The position numbers and the translations under genes were made by a program. Of a DNA stretch of 64,000 nucleotides, positions 1 to 12,761 are shown piece after piece (the stretch's first letter is position 1; each line of letters opens with the position of its first letter). The DNA lies in assembly GCA_019914995.1 (NCBI GenBank), contig CM034136.1:3611270-3675269 (forward strand). Reading direction: 5' to 3'. The stretch comes from Acanthochlamys bracteata. Lineage: Eukaryota > Streptophyta > Magnoliopsida > Pandanales > Velloziaceae. The notes beneath the pieces were generated by a model. It saw nothing but the letters and a program-made list of their open reading frames with translations, did not search any database and was not told the origin of the DNA.

Positions 1-599
1 ACATGTTGTTCAAAATGATTGACTACTCGTTCAATCTATTTTTATTTTACGAATATTTAATATTACCAAATTGAAGCTCCGATTTTAGCAAAAGTTCGTA
101 TGTGTTGCTACTCCATATATAATATTTTACCTCTCCAAATGTCTTTTTCTTATATATATTACATTATGATGTATAGCTATGAATATGTTACATTATATTT
201 TTACCATCATATATTTTATTTCTACACATAGCCGATGTTTCTCAATTGGTCATTGCTAACTTTATCGATAGCAATCTTATTTTTACATGATATCGTTTCA
301 GGTACTTTTATTTTAAACTTTGTTTAACATGTTTTACATCTAATTTTCAATCTTATTTTTATTAGTAATTTTTGTGAGAGCATATTTATGATTTCTAATT
401 CTCTTACATATATTGTGAAGGATCCTTCATATTCTTTTCTAGAATCTTTTATGTATTAGTTATGACGTTGTTGTTTCATCTACTGCTAACTTTTGACACA
501 AATATCTAAATCATAATTTTGAATCTCATCTATATAATTATTACAAAGTAAGCTCTTGAGCAAGTATTTTTTTCTCTTGCTATTTTCATATATGGATAT
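1..599. other. AT-rich stretch, no gene seen
   Basis: No coding signal is visible on either strand. It may be the 5' continuation of the Copia relic to its right, but I cannot align any specific domain here. Confidence 0.4.
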
Positions 600-1400
600 A
601 AAAATATTTAGCCCTAAATGTCACTAATAGTTTATTTAAAATCAAAAGTCTTTTTGAGTTTGTTTATTTTGATATTCGGGGACCTGCTCATATCATGTAT
701 ATGACCGATTTTTTCTATTATGCTAGTTTTATTTATAATTGCACCCATTATAATTAGGTGTGTTTATGTGTAATCATCAAAACTTCTAACCATTTATTCT
801 AGATTCGCTGTTATGATTCACACTTTAGTTTAATATTAAAATTAAAATTTTCGTTCTAATTACGATTGTGAATATCTCCTAACTATACTAATTCTATCTT
901 ACAATATTATGGTATCTTTTTCAGTAGTCATACGCTTACATTTGTGAACAAATATATGATAGTAAAAACCAAGCATCACTATATTCTGGAGATTGTTTAT
1001 GCTCTTTTGCTAATCTGTTCAGTACCTTAAATATTTTAGAGTAGAAATAATTATTACTTTTGTTAATCTTATCAATATCACTATATCATCTGTTTTATCT
1101 AATAAGAACTCGCATAAGAGTTTTTTCTTTATCTCATCCTAACTATACCTTACTTTGCACTTTTGAATGCACTTATTTTATTCGTATTCCTCCGACCGAG
1201 CGTATAAAGCTAAATACTACTTGAGCCAAATGTATTCTTATTAATATTAGTTTTATATATAAAGAATACTATTATTATTTGGCACATAGTGTTCGTATTT
1301 CTTACAATGTCATACTTGTTCAGGACTCACCAATATTTCTCCATATCATCAATCAAATGTCCATTTCTTAACACCACCAGATATGCATAATTTTAAATTC
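600..1400 (+). mobile_element. Decayed Copia integrase relic
   Basis: Frame-shifted pieces resemble the Copia integrase. Near 660-770 a stretch reads like the catalytic-core phrase with residues DIRGPAHIMYMTDFFYYASF, against the family pattern D-W-G-P ... G-F-x-Y-Y. Near 1155-1240 another reads ECTYFIRIPPTERIKL, like the block after the core. Around 1285-1340 a piece resembles the region where Copia proteins describe strand-like segments before the linker. Many stops and shifts interrupt it. No LTRs were found, and the left part may lie outside the window. The family assignment is by remembered motif only. Confidence 0.5.
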
Positions 1401-1798
1401 TTTACTAAGCATTTCAGTGTCTATATTCATCTAAATTTTTTAATTTCTATACTACTACATTCCTTTTTAGATTTTGGTGATTTGATTACATTGTGATGTA
1501 ATCCATTGCTCTTAAATTTGTAATCAATTTTCACATACCAAATGCGAAATTTTGATTTACTTAAAAAGTAAATTCAAAAATATAAATTGTATATAAATTT
1601 GTTTGAAAAATGAATTTACCATTTCTAAACTTACAAACCAAATAATAATTGTATGATGTATAATTTATTTATATTTTAAATTTAAAAAATTTTACATACT
1701 GTAAACTTATCAAAAATTTAAAATTTTGGAAAAAATATAAATTAGTATAAGTAATGCCAAACATTTCTTAATCTCAATATTATTCAAGCTTTAATTAA

Positions 1799-1941
1799 TT
1801 GTTCCATAAAAGTGTACGGGCTTTGGTGGCCAAGATTGTAGTCAAAAACTTTGACGCAACAAAGGACTACAGCATAACCGACCTTGATCTTGGGTTAAAT
1901 ACTCCACGTGGCGTTATTCTAGTATCGCCAAGTATTGAGTT
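1799..1941 (+). other. Coding-like scrap left of the hAT-like element
   Basis: About 45 codons are open, beginning FHKSVRALVAKIVVKNFDAT, with a composition less AT-biased than the surroundings. The transposon copy A cuts the frame. I do not recognise the protein. It may be a fragment of a lost gene or chance. Confidence 0.25.
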
Positions 1942-2730
1942 CATAGTTGTCAGAATCAGATCGGATATCGAACCGAAAAATTATTCGAATCATGGTTCTC
2001 GAATTGACCCGTCGAGTTAACCGGTTAAATTGTCGAATTAATAATATTAAAGTATTTTTAATTATTAATAAAAATAATTATAGTGAAAAACTTACTATTA
2101 TTATGTCACTAGCAATAATAATAGCAGCAGCAATCATAGCAAAAAATTAGAATATTTTTATTATGGCATTACTATCAACAATAATATCAATAACAATCAC
2201 AACGAAAATTAAAATATTGTCACCATGGCATTACCACCACCAACAACAATAATAATAACGAAAATTTATAATGAAAAATATTTAAATAAATTAGGAGATT
2301 AGAAGAAAATAAAATTATAAAATAAATAAATTATAAAAGAGATATAACCAACTTTTTTAGACATACATATTTGAGTCTAATATTTTACAATATAAAATTT
2401 TTAAAATGACTAATAATTAATATTTACAAATAAGACATAATCAATTATATTTTTGTATTATAACATGCAAATATAAAATTTAAACTATATATTATTTTTC
2501 AACATAGAACTATTAATAATTATTTTTATATTAAATATATAATCAATTAAAAAATTTTTAATTATTTTTTTTTAAATTTTATTCAATTCTATTTGATTCG
2601 GAAGGTGGATTGAAGAGAATCAAAATAAATTAATTGTACAGATAATTTTGTAAATTTGAACTAGTTTACCGTCCGAGAGTTTTTGAATCGACTCGGAAGG
2701 CTCGGTTCGAATTATGACTGAGCTACAATG
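1942..2730. mobile_element. hAT-like non-autonomous element, copy A
   Basis: The left end reads CATAGTTGTCAGAATC. The interior is AT-rich and closely matches the element at 24094-24841, including runs of AATAATAATAG-type repeats, a shared block around 'attaggagattagaa', and 'acatatttga' with the sequence after it. The right end near 2720-2730 is worn compared with copy B. No open reading frame is present, so it is probably non-autonomous. The class is inferred from copy B, which has an 8-bp near-duplicate flank. Confidence 0.6.
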
Positions 2731-3447
2731 TTATTGTTTTACCACTGTGCGTTCATTGACCAAAGGGGAGTTAGATCGAACAGTTTTTATTTTCTGTTCC
2801 CGGGGTTTTCACTAAGAAACTTTTTTTTAATGTCGATTGAACTCCTCTTTGAATTGGTTCACTGTTTGATAAAACGCAAGCATTTTATTTAGTTAAACCA
2901 CGGAATTGTTCTCTCTCTTTCTGGCTTTTAGATTCTTAAAGGGTGATTTTGGTGAACATGAAGAATGTCTACTCTGATTTCTGTAATTAATACTCAAGGG
3001 TAAGCTGGAATCATTCAGCTGAACAAATTGCTTAATGTTCGTTGTTTTTCTTCTTCCTTTAAAATTATCTTTTAAATAAATTTTATTGTGAACTTTTGGA
3101 CCGAAATTTCTTTTGATGTTGCTTAAACTCTAGTTCGTCCAATTTTGAGATTTTTGCGATAGCATTGTTCTTGGATTTCGGAACTAGCTTGGTTTATTGC
3201 TAAGAACCATAGATTCTCTCTTTGCTTGTTACTACAAGCTCTTTCAGCTGAGTGTCTGTTCTTTGTGCTCTTGCAATTTCAGCACCACTTTCAGCCTTGC
3301 TCGCATATTGAGTATTTGCATGATCTTTCTTTGAACTCTAGGGGGTGAAGTGTCTTGTTTAAACTCCTTTTTTTTTTTAAGTCTCTTTGATTGCAAACAT
3401 ATGACATTGGCCATTTTGCTGTTGTCCAGGTTTCTTATACTGCAGTC
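2731..3447 (+). promoter_or_regulatory. Probable promoter and 5' UTR of the exonuclease gene
   Basis: The stretch between the repeat and the start codon at 3448 is T-rich with CT-rich patches, typical of a plant leader. 'tactcaag|ggtaag' near 2990-3002 could be a leader donor, and 'ttgctgttgtccag' ending at 3429 is a fair acceptor, so a 5' UTR intron of about 430 bp is likely. No TATA box could be fixed with confidence. Confidence 0.4.
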
Positions 3448-6400
3448 ATGGAAAACGAAGAAGAAACTGGCAACAAACCACGAGAGCATGTTTCTACAGA
3501 TATTTCTCTACATGCTTTTGCAGATTTATCACACGTTCCTCCTGCAACTTTTGTTTTTCTTCTGAAGGAGTTCTACCTTCATGGTACTTAAATTTAGCCC
3601 TTTTCCCCTCTGAAGCGACTAGCGTTTGCTCTCCATTGTGTAGTCAAATTAAATACAGTTATAGAATAATGCACTACAAAGAGTACGGTAAATTGTTATA
3701 TCACCTCCTTTCGATTTTCTCATGACAGGCTTTGGATAAAACTGGAAGTACCTTTTACTGTACGATGAAATTTTATTTGAAGTGTATTACTTGTTTCCCA
3801 ATTCTATCTGACATAAACGAAGTTTAAGTTAGGTATTTGATCAATAATATTAATTTGGTTGGGACTTGCAATGGACAAATCTTCAATCTAATCCTATATG
3901 TAGCTTCACTTTGTTTAAGCAAGTAACATCCATTAATTGTGACACGAGAGCGATATAATTTTAAGATTAGCTTATTTTACTAACTTCTACTGCATAAACT
4001 GCAAGCTTTCTCCTAGTCTAGGCGAATGAACTGGAGCTTGGCTTATTGTTTCCATGATTTGTAATAGCTGGTAATTTCAGAAAGAAAACCTGTATTTTAA
4101 GAGCTCTTTTGAAGAAGGCGAGCATGATTTGTGATCATTTAATTCCTTTTCTATTTCAGTACTTGAAGTGTTCAAATTCTTGTACTAACTGTATCTCCAT
4201 TATCCAAATTCTGAAACATGATCCAATTCTAATTGACAGGAACACTTAAGGCAACACCCAAGTTTCGTATTCTTCAGCAGAATGTTTTGCAAGCACTTCG
4301 TAGATCGTCAGAACCTTACCCATCTATTTACATCTTGCAATGCCTTTATATTTTACCCTTTTTGGGTCCTGAATATGCTGAAGGATTTGGTCACCTACTA
4401 CTGTCTGCATTTCGCCGCTTAAAATCTTCAAATCCAGCATTGTCAAAATTTTCAAAAGCAAAGCATTATGCTGCACAGTTGTTTGTTAATATTCTTGCGG
4501 GTGCTGTCATCCATGAAGAACGTATTCTCATCAAGATAGTGGAGGGATTTGACCTTGACTTGAAAGATGTAGGAGATGTCCTATGTGATGCAAAGTGTAC
4601 TGATGTCTTACCATTGGCAAAAACATTTGTGGAGCGTTATATCTTTGACTTAATTAAATCAAAATCATATATGACTGCTGTCACATTATTGGAACATTTT
4701 TCAATGCGTCTATTTGGTGAGTCATTTCTTTTTAGCATGGTAGAGATCAATGATTTCCAAGCAGCAAACAAGTGGGCAACATTTATGGGGGAGCCAACTC
4801 TCCGCCTTCTTGTGCAAAAGTATTTAGAGAGGAAGATGCTAAAGAGAGCATATACTATTATAAAGCAGAATAATCTTAAGAAGGAGTTTCCTGATGTTTA
4901 CCGTTTGTACAAAGAAAGGTTTGAATTAAAAATGCATTCTGTCTTCACTCAGTAATTTTACTTTTAAATACTTTAACTGTTCTAAGTACTTAAAGCTTCA
5001 ATTGTTTAAATAGCATATGAGTGAAATGCTTTACTTTCAGTTCAATTCAACAACTAGCTGAAAAAGGATGCTGGGATGTTGCTGAAGAAAGGGCAAAGGA
5101 TGATAGGCAACTTCTGGAATTTCTGGTAAAATTTCATTACACTTACTTCAAAGTTGAATGTCTATCCTTGAAGCCAACTTTAGGTTGTTGGCATATGTTA
5201 GAGCCTAATAACCTATGAAATGTTATTCTTGTGGATGTTTACTAGGTTATCGCTTGTCTTTAAACTCTAACTGTACGGCTTCTTATGTATACTTTGTAAA
5301 TTCTCGTGGAGAAGTTCTAATCGAATGAAGATTGCTTTTGCGCTGAGGAAATTGATTTTGTTCTGAATTTGTCATAGCTTGAAATTTGTAAGATGAAGAA
5401 CAAGACAATCCTTTGGTAAAACTTCATGAAATTTTAATATATATATAGCTTATGAATATAAAGAGTTTCTGTTTAAATATCTTATTAAGCAAGCGTGCTA
5501 GAGTTATCAACTTCACTGCTCCAACTCAATATTAACTAAACTGGACTCTTTCCATTAATCCTTATGAATCATCAAGGCAGAACATAAGGCCAATCATAAT
5601 GTATCTTATTTGTTTTTCTGTTCAAAAGCTGAATCTGCAAGAGAATCTCTCTCTTTCCTAGAAAGAAGAAAGCTGGAATTAATTTTATTTTGTTTGTGGT
5701 ATCAAGTTGGTCTTAACTTGAACCAAATCGCTTTTGCCCAATATTTGAGACTAGTTTTTTTCACCACGTGCTATGATGTTTCTGCATGTATTTCTTCATC
5801 CTTATCTATTAATAACTCTGAACTCATTTCTATGCTTTTTTTTTTTGTCTTTATCTGACGGAATGGTCTAGTTAGAGTGACATTCATTCTCTTTCTTGGA
5901 GGTCTATCTTGCGGTGGAAGCTGCTTATGTGGAAAAAGTTGATGAACTGTGCATGCGTTACTCTCTTGAAGGATTTGATAGATTTACAGGTCTGTATAAC
6001 ATACGTTATTAGCTACAGATACAGTTGCATACTTATTCTTCTAAGATTTATTTATAATTGTAATGATTGGTGCTCAATGGTTTCTCCTCAGCTCCGCCTA
6101 TGTTTTTTCGTAGCCGGTCTCAAGTTCATATAAAGGAGGGTTGCGGTAGATTGACAGACGGCATAAAGTTTTTTCAATACTAATAACATGAATTTATTTA
6201 ATCCAAAATTTGTTGGGATGTACCTTACTAGCAACACGCTACACCGGAGTCCGGGTATAGTGAAAAATGAGTAAGAATTTATTAGGGTGTGTTTCGAAAG
6301 GCACATGACATCTTAACGCCCAGAGATGTCAACAAAATAAGTAAGGGCTACCGCGATCAAGTGGACGGAAGTGGTTAAAGAAACTAGTCCGTTATACTAT

Positions 6401-9400
6401 GGTTAGATTAGAAACTTGTAATATAAAATGCTGATAGATTAATCTTTAGAATTGGTTGAAGTAATGCGTAAAAGAAAAGTTAGCATTATTTGTATACAAA
6501 AAGTTAAGTGAGTGGGTGACAATGCAAGAGTAATAGAAACTACAGGTTATAAATTTTGGTATACAACTTAAGTGAAGAATATGAATAGTGTAGGAATTAT
6601 CATCTAATCAAGTTTAACAAATGTGGTTGTTGAGGTGAGACAGATTGCAGATAAAATTATATTAGTTAGATTGCTTTTAGAGGAGGAGTCGATTAGAGTT
6701 ATTAGCTTATACTCCTCAAATAGGATTAGACATGGTCTTAAAACAAATTTGGGACATCATTGAATAGGTTAATTAAAGCAATTGCTAAACATAGATAGGA
6801 TTACATCAAGGTTAACTTTAAGTCCTTACCTATTTGTTTTAACAATGGGTGAACTCAGTCGGTATATTTAGGATAAAGTACCTTAGTTTATGTTATTCAC
6901 CAATGACGTAATTTTAGTTGATGAGACAAAAAAAATTACTATAAAAAATTATGTTGGAGGAGTACCTTAGTATCTAAGAGTTTTAAATTAAGTAGGACTA
7001 AAAAAGAATTATGCATTATTTTTTAGTAAATATAAGAATGACCATAATGTTATGATTGCCCGTAGAGAATTGTGTTACACCGTAAAGTGATAAGTTTAAT
7101 ATTTAGATTCGATTATTCAATATAGAAGAAAGAATAGAATAAGATGTTATAGATATAATTAAAAACAGGATGGATGAAATGGCGAGATGCTACCGAAATC
7201 TTGTGTGATAAGAAAATCTCTTTTAAAACTAAGAGTCGGTTTTATAGGACAGTTGTTTGCTTTACAATATTATATGGTAGTGAGTGCTGGATTTTTAAAG
7301 GTCAAAATATTCATAAGATAAATGTAACAAAAATGAGAATGTTAAGATAAATATATAGTTATAATAGAATGGACTAGAACATTGCCAATAAATAGCTGTT
7401 GTGCCGATTGAGGACATGTTAAGGAATGTAGGCTTATGCGGTTTAGACATGTCTTGCACACATGTAAAGATACTGCAGTATATAAAAGTGATGTGATTCA
7501 ATTTGAACACTTTAGGAAAAAAAAAGGATAGACAAAATTAACTTGACCTAGTGTGGTGTCGAAGTATTTAGAGAAATTAATTTTTCACTGGATCTGATTT
7601 ATAATCAAATTGAATAGAAATAATGGATTCATATAGCCAATCCCACTCAAGTGGGACAAAGACTTAGCTTGTTGTTGTTGTTACTCAATAGTTTGTCCTC
7701 AAGCTCGTTATGAAGTTATTTGCTTACCGTATATAGATTTTCTTTAAAGGTATTATAGAGTTAGAAAGATATAAGAGAACAAGACGAGACTTCATAGTTA
7801 GCTCCTATCTAAAAAATAGGCTTTATCCATTGGACTTTCCGTTTCAAGCTCAACTTAAACTCCAAGTTTAGATCTTGCAAGTGCAGTTTTCTAAGAAATG
7901 GTGGGTAGGAGGTGGGTTCCTTAGATGGCAAAATTCCTAATGAAATTTATGGTTTCATTTTCCTTATATGGTAGAGATCAACATCTCCTTATATAGAGAA
8001 GCTTCTCTATTAACATAGAAAGTGACATCAAGGATGTGTTTTAATTGGTAGGAAATAAGTTTTATGAAATTGAGTTCGGTAAATAGTGAATTGGAGATGA
8101 GTTTGGTGGGTAAACTGAATCACAAAAAGTGAGTTCGAACTCAAATTTTGGTGGGAGAAAGTGAGTTCTGTGCAATTGAAACACCCCCCAAGTTTCATAA
8201 GAATAATTCTATTTTCTTTGATTAAACAATGTTGCAAGTGATAGGCCGTGGAACTAAAAAGAGGACGATGTGCTTACTGTTACAACTTGGTAAATAGTTG
8301 TTTACTTGTTCATATATGAAACTCTGAAGGCTTTAATATTTATGTTAGTTGTTATTACCTTTGTCTATACATAATAATGCCTTCAAGATAGCTAAAAGCA
8401 TAAACTGCAGCCCTTAACCTTTCTTTATCATAGCATAAAGCCGCCCATAGTGTATTAGTCCAAGTTCTCTGAAATATTAAATCATGAGTCTGATGCAGTA
8501 GGTCGTAGAAAGCTTTTCAGAAAGATAGCAATGCAACATCTTTGTATTCCAACTCCTTTCTGTTGCTTGTTGTCCTTTCTTAATGTTGTGGTTCCAGTAC
8601 ATTATATTACAGATCCTGTCTCAGTCTGTAAGGTCTCTGGCAGATGTTTACGTTGGAAAATCTACACACGAAATCTTTTATATGATTATAGTTCATGCTA
8701 TGCATGTCTTGCTGCAATATGCTGTTATACTCAGTAGTGTCATCAACACCACCCTATTGAAGAGTTACCTATTGAAGACTCCTAAGCGCTGTTCGGATAG
8801 TGGAGAGTTTTTAGAGGTTACTGTAGTTTGCTGGTCCATATAATAAAGTTCCTACTACTAATGTGGGTAATCATTTGACTTAAAAGGAGAGTTTGTCTAG
8901 GTTCCAAACATGGTCAAATGTTTACAATTGTATTGTATTTCATCCCATTTGATATCCTATATTTGCGATAGTTTATTGGTGAAGAAGAGGCTGAAGTATG
9001 ACTCCCACTATTTGCGATATCTTTGCGATGTCTGCATTACTTTCTTTCATGTAGAAGTTACTTCTTGAGAAGCTGCTGTGGTTTTTATTGTCAAGATAAC
9101 TCTTTGAGTTTTTGGTACTGCATGCGAACATCTTTGTAATACTTATTGTTTTGCAGCTGCTGGTGGAAACTCGTGTGCATCTTGTTATCTTGATCTTGCA
9201 AGCTTATCATTACAGGAAATAACATGGATTGATGAAGTTCAAGCTCTTTTAAAAGCTACAAGTTACATTGAACAGTGTAAGGTTGTTGGTGTAGATTGTG
9301 AATGGAAACCTAATTACAAAAAGGGAAGCAAGCTAAACAAGGTGATAGGCTACTTTCTTGAAATTCTGAGGTACTTAGCTTTGTTAACAATCAAGAAAAA

Positions 9401-11979
9401 TGTCTTCTATGGGCACGCGATGGATAAAGATTGAGAAGATAGTTTTGGTTGATATATGGGCATCATGTTCATGCATTTAATTAGTTTTATAAATGTTTTA
9501 AGGTGTTACCGAAGCTTAGAGGTGCGTTGCTATGTTTCTGTAACGCAGGACTGACCTTTATTTGTTATCTCTCGTGGTGAGTAATTGTGCTTCAGTCATC
9601 ATGCTGACCTTGCTCCCATGAAAGATTGTAAATGATATTTTAAAATTATTCTTCTTAAGATCGAGGTAGATAGGGTAGCATAAACAACCATCTAATATTT
9701 TGAGAGTCCAAATACTAGGGAAAGGGAACTAGCAAAGGAAATTGTAGCCAGAAGAAAATAGTGCATGAGTAAAGTCAGTGATAGAAAATTGTAGTATATA
9801 TTGGAAAAGCAACAAATATGCTGCCCTTCCTTTCACACATCACATATTCACTTAGGGCGTATTTCAGTTGCTAAAAAGTGAGTTCTTAGGAAGTGGAGTT
9901 CAGAGAGAAGTGCGTTAGGAGTGAGTTTCGGTTGCATTTGGAAGTGGATTCGGAGTGGGTTCAGATTTGGAAGTGGAATTTGGAGTGGGAACTGAAACAC
10001 AGGAAGTTGTCTCGAATTCTATATCTGACAGGAAAATGCAAATTCGGGGCAACTGAAACACCCTCTTGGTTTCATACGCTCAGTTTTCTTATTGGACCTG
10101 CTTCTAATTCTTGTTTCTCTTTGTGAATATGCAGGTATCCATCATTCAAATTGCTTCAGAAAACAAAGCTTTCATTTTTGACTTAATCAAGCTATATAAA
10201 GATGAACCTGAATTGCTAGACAAATGCTTCAAGCGCATCTTATGCACTTCAAATATTCTGAAACTGGGTACTTATATGCAAACTCAAGCATATGTCATTT
10301 TTTAATTTATCGTATAGTATTGTCGACTGAATATATCTTTTGTCGCTTCACAAATCTTAGGGTACAACTTGCAGTGTGATCTTAGTATGTTGTCACAGTC
10401 GTATGGAGAGTTGGAGTGTTTCCGTCATTACGAAATGCTTCTTGACATCCAGAAGCTGTTTAATGAGACCAGTGGGGGTCTTTCTGGTTTGGCAGAGGTA
10501 TTGCCTCGACCTTTTGTCATTACTCATTATATGTAGTGCTTGTATCAAAGGATACACACCCTTATATACTTTGGGTCTGAAAATAACTGAATAAGGCTTT
10601 GACTGTGATTCAATAATCACTATTATCTTTGTTCCTATCCTAGAAGTTTTGACATGAAATGTAGAGAATAATTTAGAGAGGGTGTGACGCTTTACTTGTT
10701 AGGTAACAAAAATGTTTGTGTTCTAACCAAATGAATTGCATCTATTGTCATGTTTATTTTTATGTGGGTGACTTTAGACTTTCAATTTTATTTATATTGA
10801 TAAAGAATCTGCTGGATGACTTTAAATAACGGCATTTCTCAAATTGTTGAGCCTTAGGCATCCGTTTGCTTTGCAGAAAGTTTTAGGTGCTGGCCTGAAC
10901 AAGACGAGACGTAACAGTAACTGGGAGGAGCGGCCTCTGAATCAGAAACAGGTGCTCTCTCTCTCTCGCTCATAATATCTGGCAAGTATAAATTTGCAAC
11001 CATGCATATTGGATGGACTCATAGCGCATCCTCAGCAAGTGTAAATTTGTTAGCAAAGCATCAGCTTACTACAGCATAGCTTAATGAATAGGTTATCATG
11101 TATGCTTTTATTTTTTACTATTTTCTGATATATGCTCTTACTAGAACATGTTTCCTTTGCCTTTTAGTTTTCAATGCGTAAGATATCTGGATAGATGCTC
11201 GCTCAAAAGCATTTTGAAGCAGCTAGGTTCAATGCGTTTATTCAGCTTACCCTCTAATCGACACTATCATTTTGATTTTCTTTCCTTTCTCTCTGTGGTC
11301 GTGGAATTGGTTCAAGGCTGGCCTTTGGGCTAGCCATGCGTCTGAGATTCAGTGTTTGATTTGAATAGAACATGCTTATTGATTATGGCTCTAATTGTAT
11401 ACTGCTTGCATGATTAAAGAAAGTTTCAATCAATCTATGTGTGAAGCTTATTTATATTATTTTTATTTTAATGCAGAAGTTTAGTCTTAAGTTCTTTGAA
11501 CTGAAACTCTATGCAGATAGAATATGCTGCTCTTGATGCTGCTATTCTGGTTCGGATATTTCATCATGCCTGCAATAATCAAGATGACCGTTGCAAGGTC
11601 AAATGGAAATCTCACATTGTAAGTAACAGCATGCAGCAATGTTACAAATATCAAAATCTAGCTGAATAAGATTTTGCATAAGCTTCTCTACAGATACTTT
11701 GCAATTACCAAGAATTCAGGTGATTGCAGAAGTACTTATGACTTCAAATATAGGAACTGCACTTGTGATGCAGTATTCATCCACTGTTGTGGAATTTATG
11801 TTTGCCTTTCCTACTTAAGATTCTTCTCATTTTTCAACTTTGTCGCATTAGTCATAGTATTCCTGGTTTTGCTTGCTTTCTGGGTCCGTTTCCCATACTT
11901 TATCATAGCATGTCTTGTCCATCTCTAACCTAAAATTTTTTGAATCACGCAGGTTGCTCGTGCAAAAAGGAGCTGTTAG
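3448..11979 (+). CDS. Mut-7-like 3'-5' exonuclease (DEDDy), ten exons
   Basis: Exons: 3448-3583, 4240-4918, 5041-5125, 5902-5989, 9157-9341, 10135-10267, 10361-10497, 10877-10951, 11517-11618, 11953-11979. All introns are GT-AG and the phases join into one frame of 1647 nt, 548 residues. The first 330 residues form a helix-rich N-terminal region. From residue about 345 comes an RNase D/DnaQ-type exonuclease fold. Exo I is VGVDCEW (D376, E378), exo II is GYNLQCDL (N438, D442), exo III is YAALD (Y509, D513), so all four acidic residues and the DEDDy tyrosine are present. It resembles the plant family annotated as exonuclease mut-7 homologue (Arabidopsis At5g24340 type); length fits that family's roughly 500-550. 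By family it should remove nucleotides from 3' ends; substrate and location in plants are unknown to me. Intron 4 (3.2 kb) is swollen by a LINE and a MITE. No coding break was seen, so the gene is probably intact. Confidence 0.88.
6095..7682 (+). mobile_element. Dead L1-type LINE in intron 4 of the exonuclease gene
   Basis: The 5' part (6112 on) has 'agccggtctcaag', common at plant LINE starts. Frame-broken translation shows endonuclease-like text near 6405-6560 (LRLETCNIK ... VSIICIQKVK). Reverse-transcriptase-like text lies near 6820-6930 (LSPYLFVLTMGELSRYI, then a FADD-type active site read as FTND), and thumb-like text lies near 7165-7330 (WRDATEILCDKK, ILYGSECW). It ends with the typical 'ccaatcccactcaagtggga' region and a (TTG)n tail at 7667-7682. 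Large parts are deleted, since full LINEs are several kb. The flanks 'gctcaatggtttctcctc' (6072-6089) and 'actcaatagtttgtcctc' (7683-7700) look like a worn target-site duplication. Confidence 0.82.
8031..8188. mobile_element. Small MITE, TTTCAGTTGC-ended family, copy 1
   Basis: The ends are aggatgtgttttaattgg and, inverted, ggggtgtttcaattgc. It lies in the same exonuclease intron as the LINE and shares ends and 'gtgagttc' repeats with the element at 9854-10064. Confidence 0.6.
9854..10064. mobile_element. Small MITE, TTTCAGTTGC-ended family, copy 2
   Basis: Terminal inverted repeats are agggcgtatttcagttgc on the left and agggtgtttcagttgc on the right when inverted. The interior has repeated 'gtggagtt/gtggattcggag' words and no coding frame. 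It lies in intron 5 of the exonuclease gene, 70 bp before exon 6. No clear target duplication was read. Confidence 0.68.
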
Positions 11980-12311
11980 AAGCTATGCTCGCACAAAACT
12001 AACATCGCCATGACTAGTTCTTCATGCATGTGCAGTGCTTTTTATGTATGAAACTGTGCCAATACTTGTTTTAAAGCTCGCAGAATAACGTGATCTTGTA
12101 AACATCTTCAATGTAAGAAAATGCTGATCTACGGAATGTTTCACCTGATTTTAGATCATCCTCATCTGGGACTCTAGTTCCAGTTGCACAAGTCCCCAAT
12201 TCTTCTTTTTATAGAAACCAGAATTTCATTGTTTCAGTGCGGTTGTTTAACTCAACCGGACAGCATATGGATGCTTGCTACATTTTATGATGCTGAAAAG
12301 GCCAATTTGGT
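11980..12311 (+). other. 3' UTR and flank of the exonuclease gene
   Basis: The sequence after the stop codon keeps a moderate base composition to about 12300, as expected for a 3' UTR. No further exon is seen. Confidence 0.4.
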
Positions 12312-12536
12312 GATGTTTAGTTAAACTTTTCAACCCATTTTCATTTCAATTTTTTATTTTATATTTTTTAATAAATTTTTACGATAACTTACAAAAAAAT
12401 TTAAAATTTAAAAAATAAAAAAATTTACCTAATAAAATTTATTATTATTTGTTAGGTAAAAAAATAATTTATTTAAATTTTTTTTAAAATAGTCTCGTTT
12501 CAAAAAACCTTTTAGCGAGTATTCTCAAACATTCAT
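12312..12536. mobile_element. AT-rich Tourist-like MITE (family T), copy 1
   Basis: It shares with the other copies the pattern of a 'GTTT' end, poly-T/A blocks 'tttttattttatattttttaa', a central 'aaatttaaaatttaaaaaat', and a right end that inverts to 'gaatgtttgaga'. No coding frame. Confidence 0.5.
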
Positions 12537-12761
12537 TATATGTCTTGGTGCCAACCATTTTGGAAATGATATAAAATACAAATTAAATCAAGTCCTTAAC
12601 ACAAACCTCTCCAAAGGCCAGCTGCCTCCCTCTCTCTTTCACTCCCTGCTCGGTTCAAAACACAAACCCGCAACTCAGAAAAAATTAACAAAATAAATAA
12701 TAATAAAAACAACAAACAAACAAAAGAATTCCCATAATCTAAGTAAAATAATCATCTTCTT

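Noticed and set aside
3244-3591. Overlapping frames around the first exonuclease exon
   Set aside because: Only the frame starting MENEEETGNK joins exon 2 in phase; the others are shadows.
8531-8843. Two overlapping open frames in intron 4 of the exonuclease gene as a possible extra exon
   Set aside because: The exon phases before and after join perfectly without them, and the translations do not resemble this protein family.
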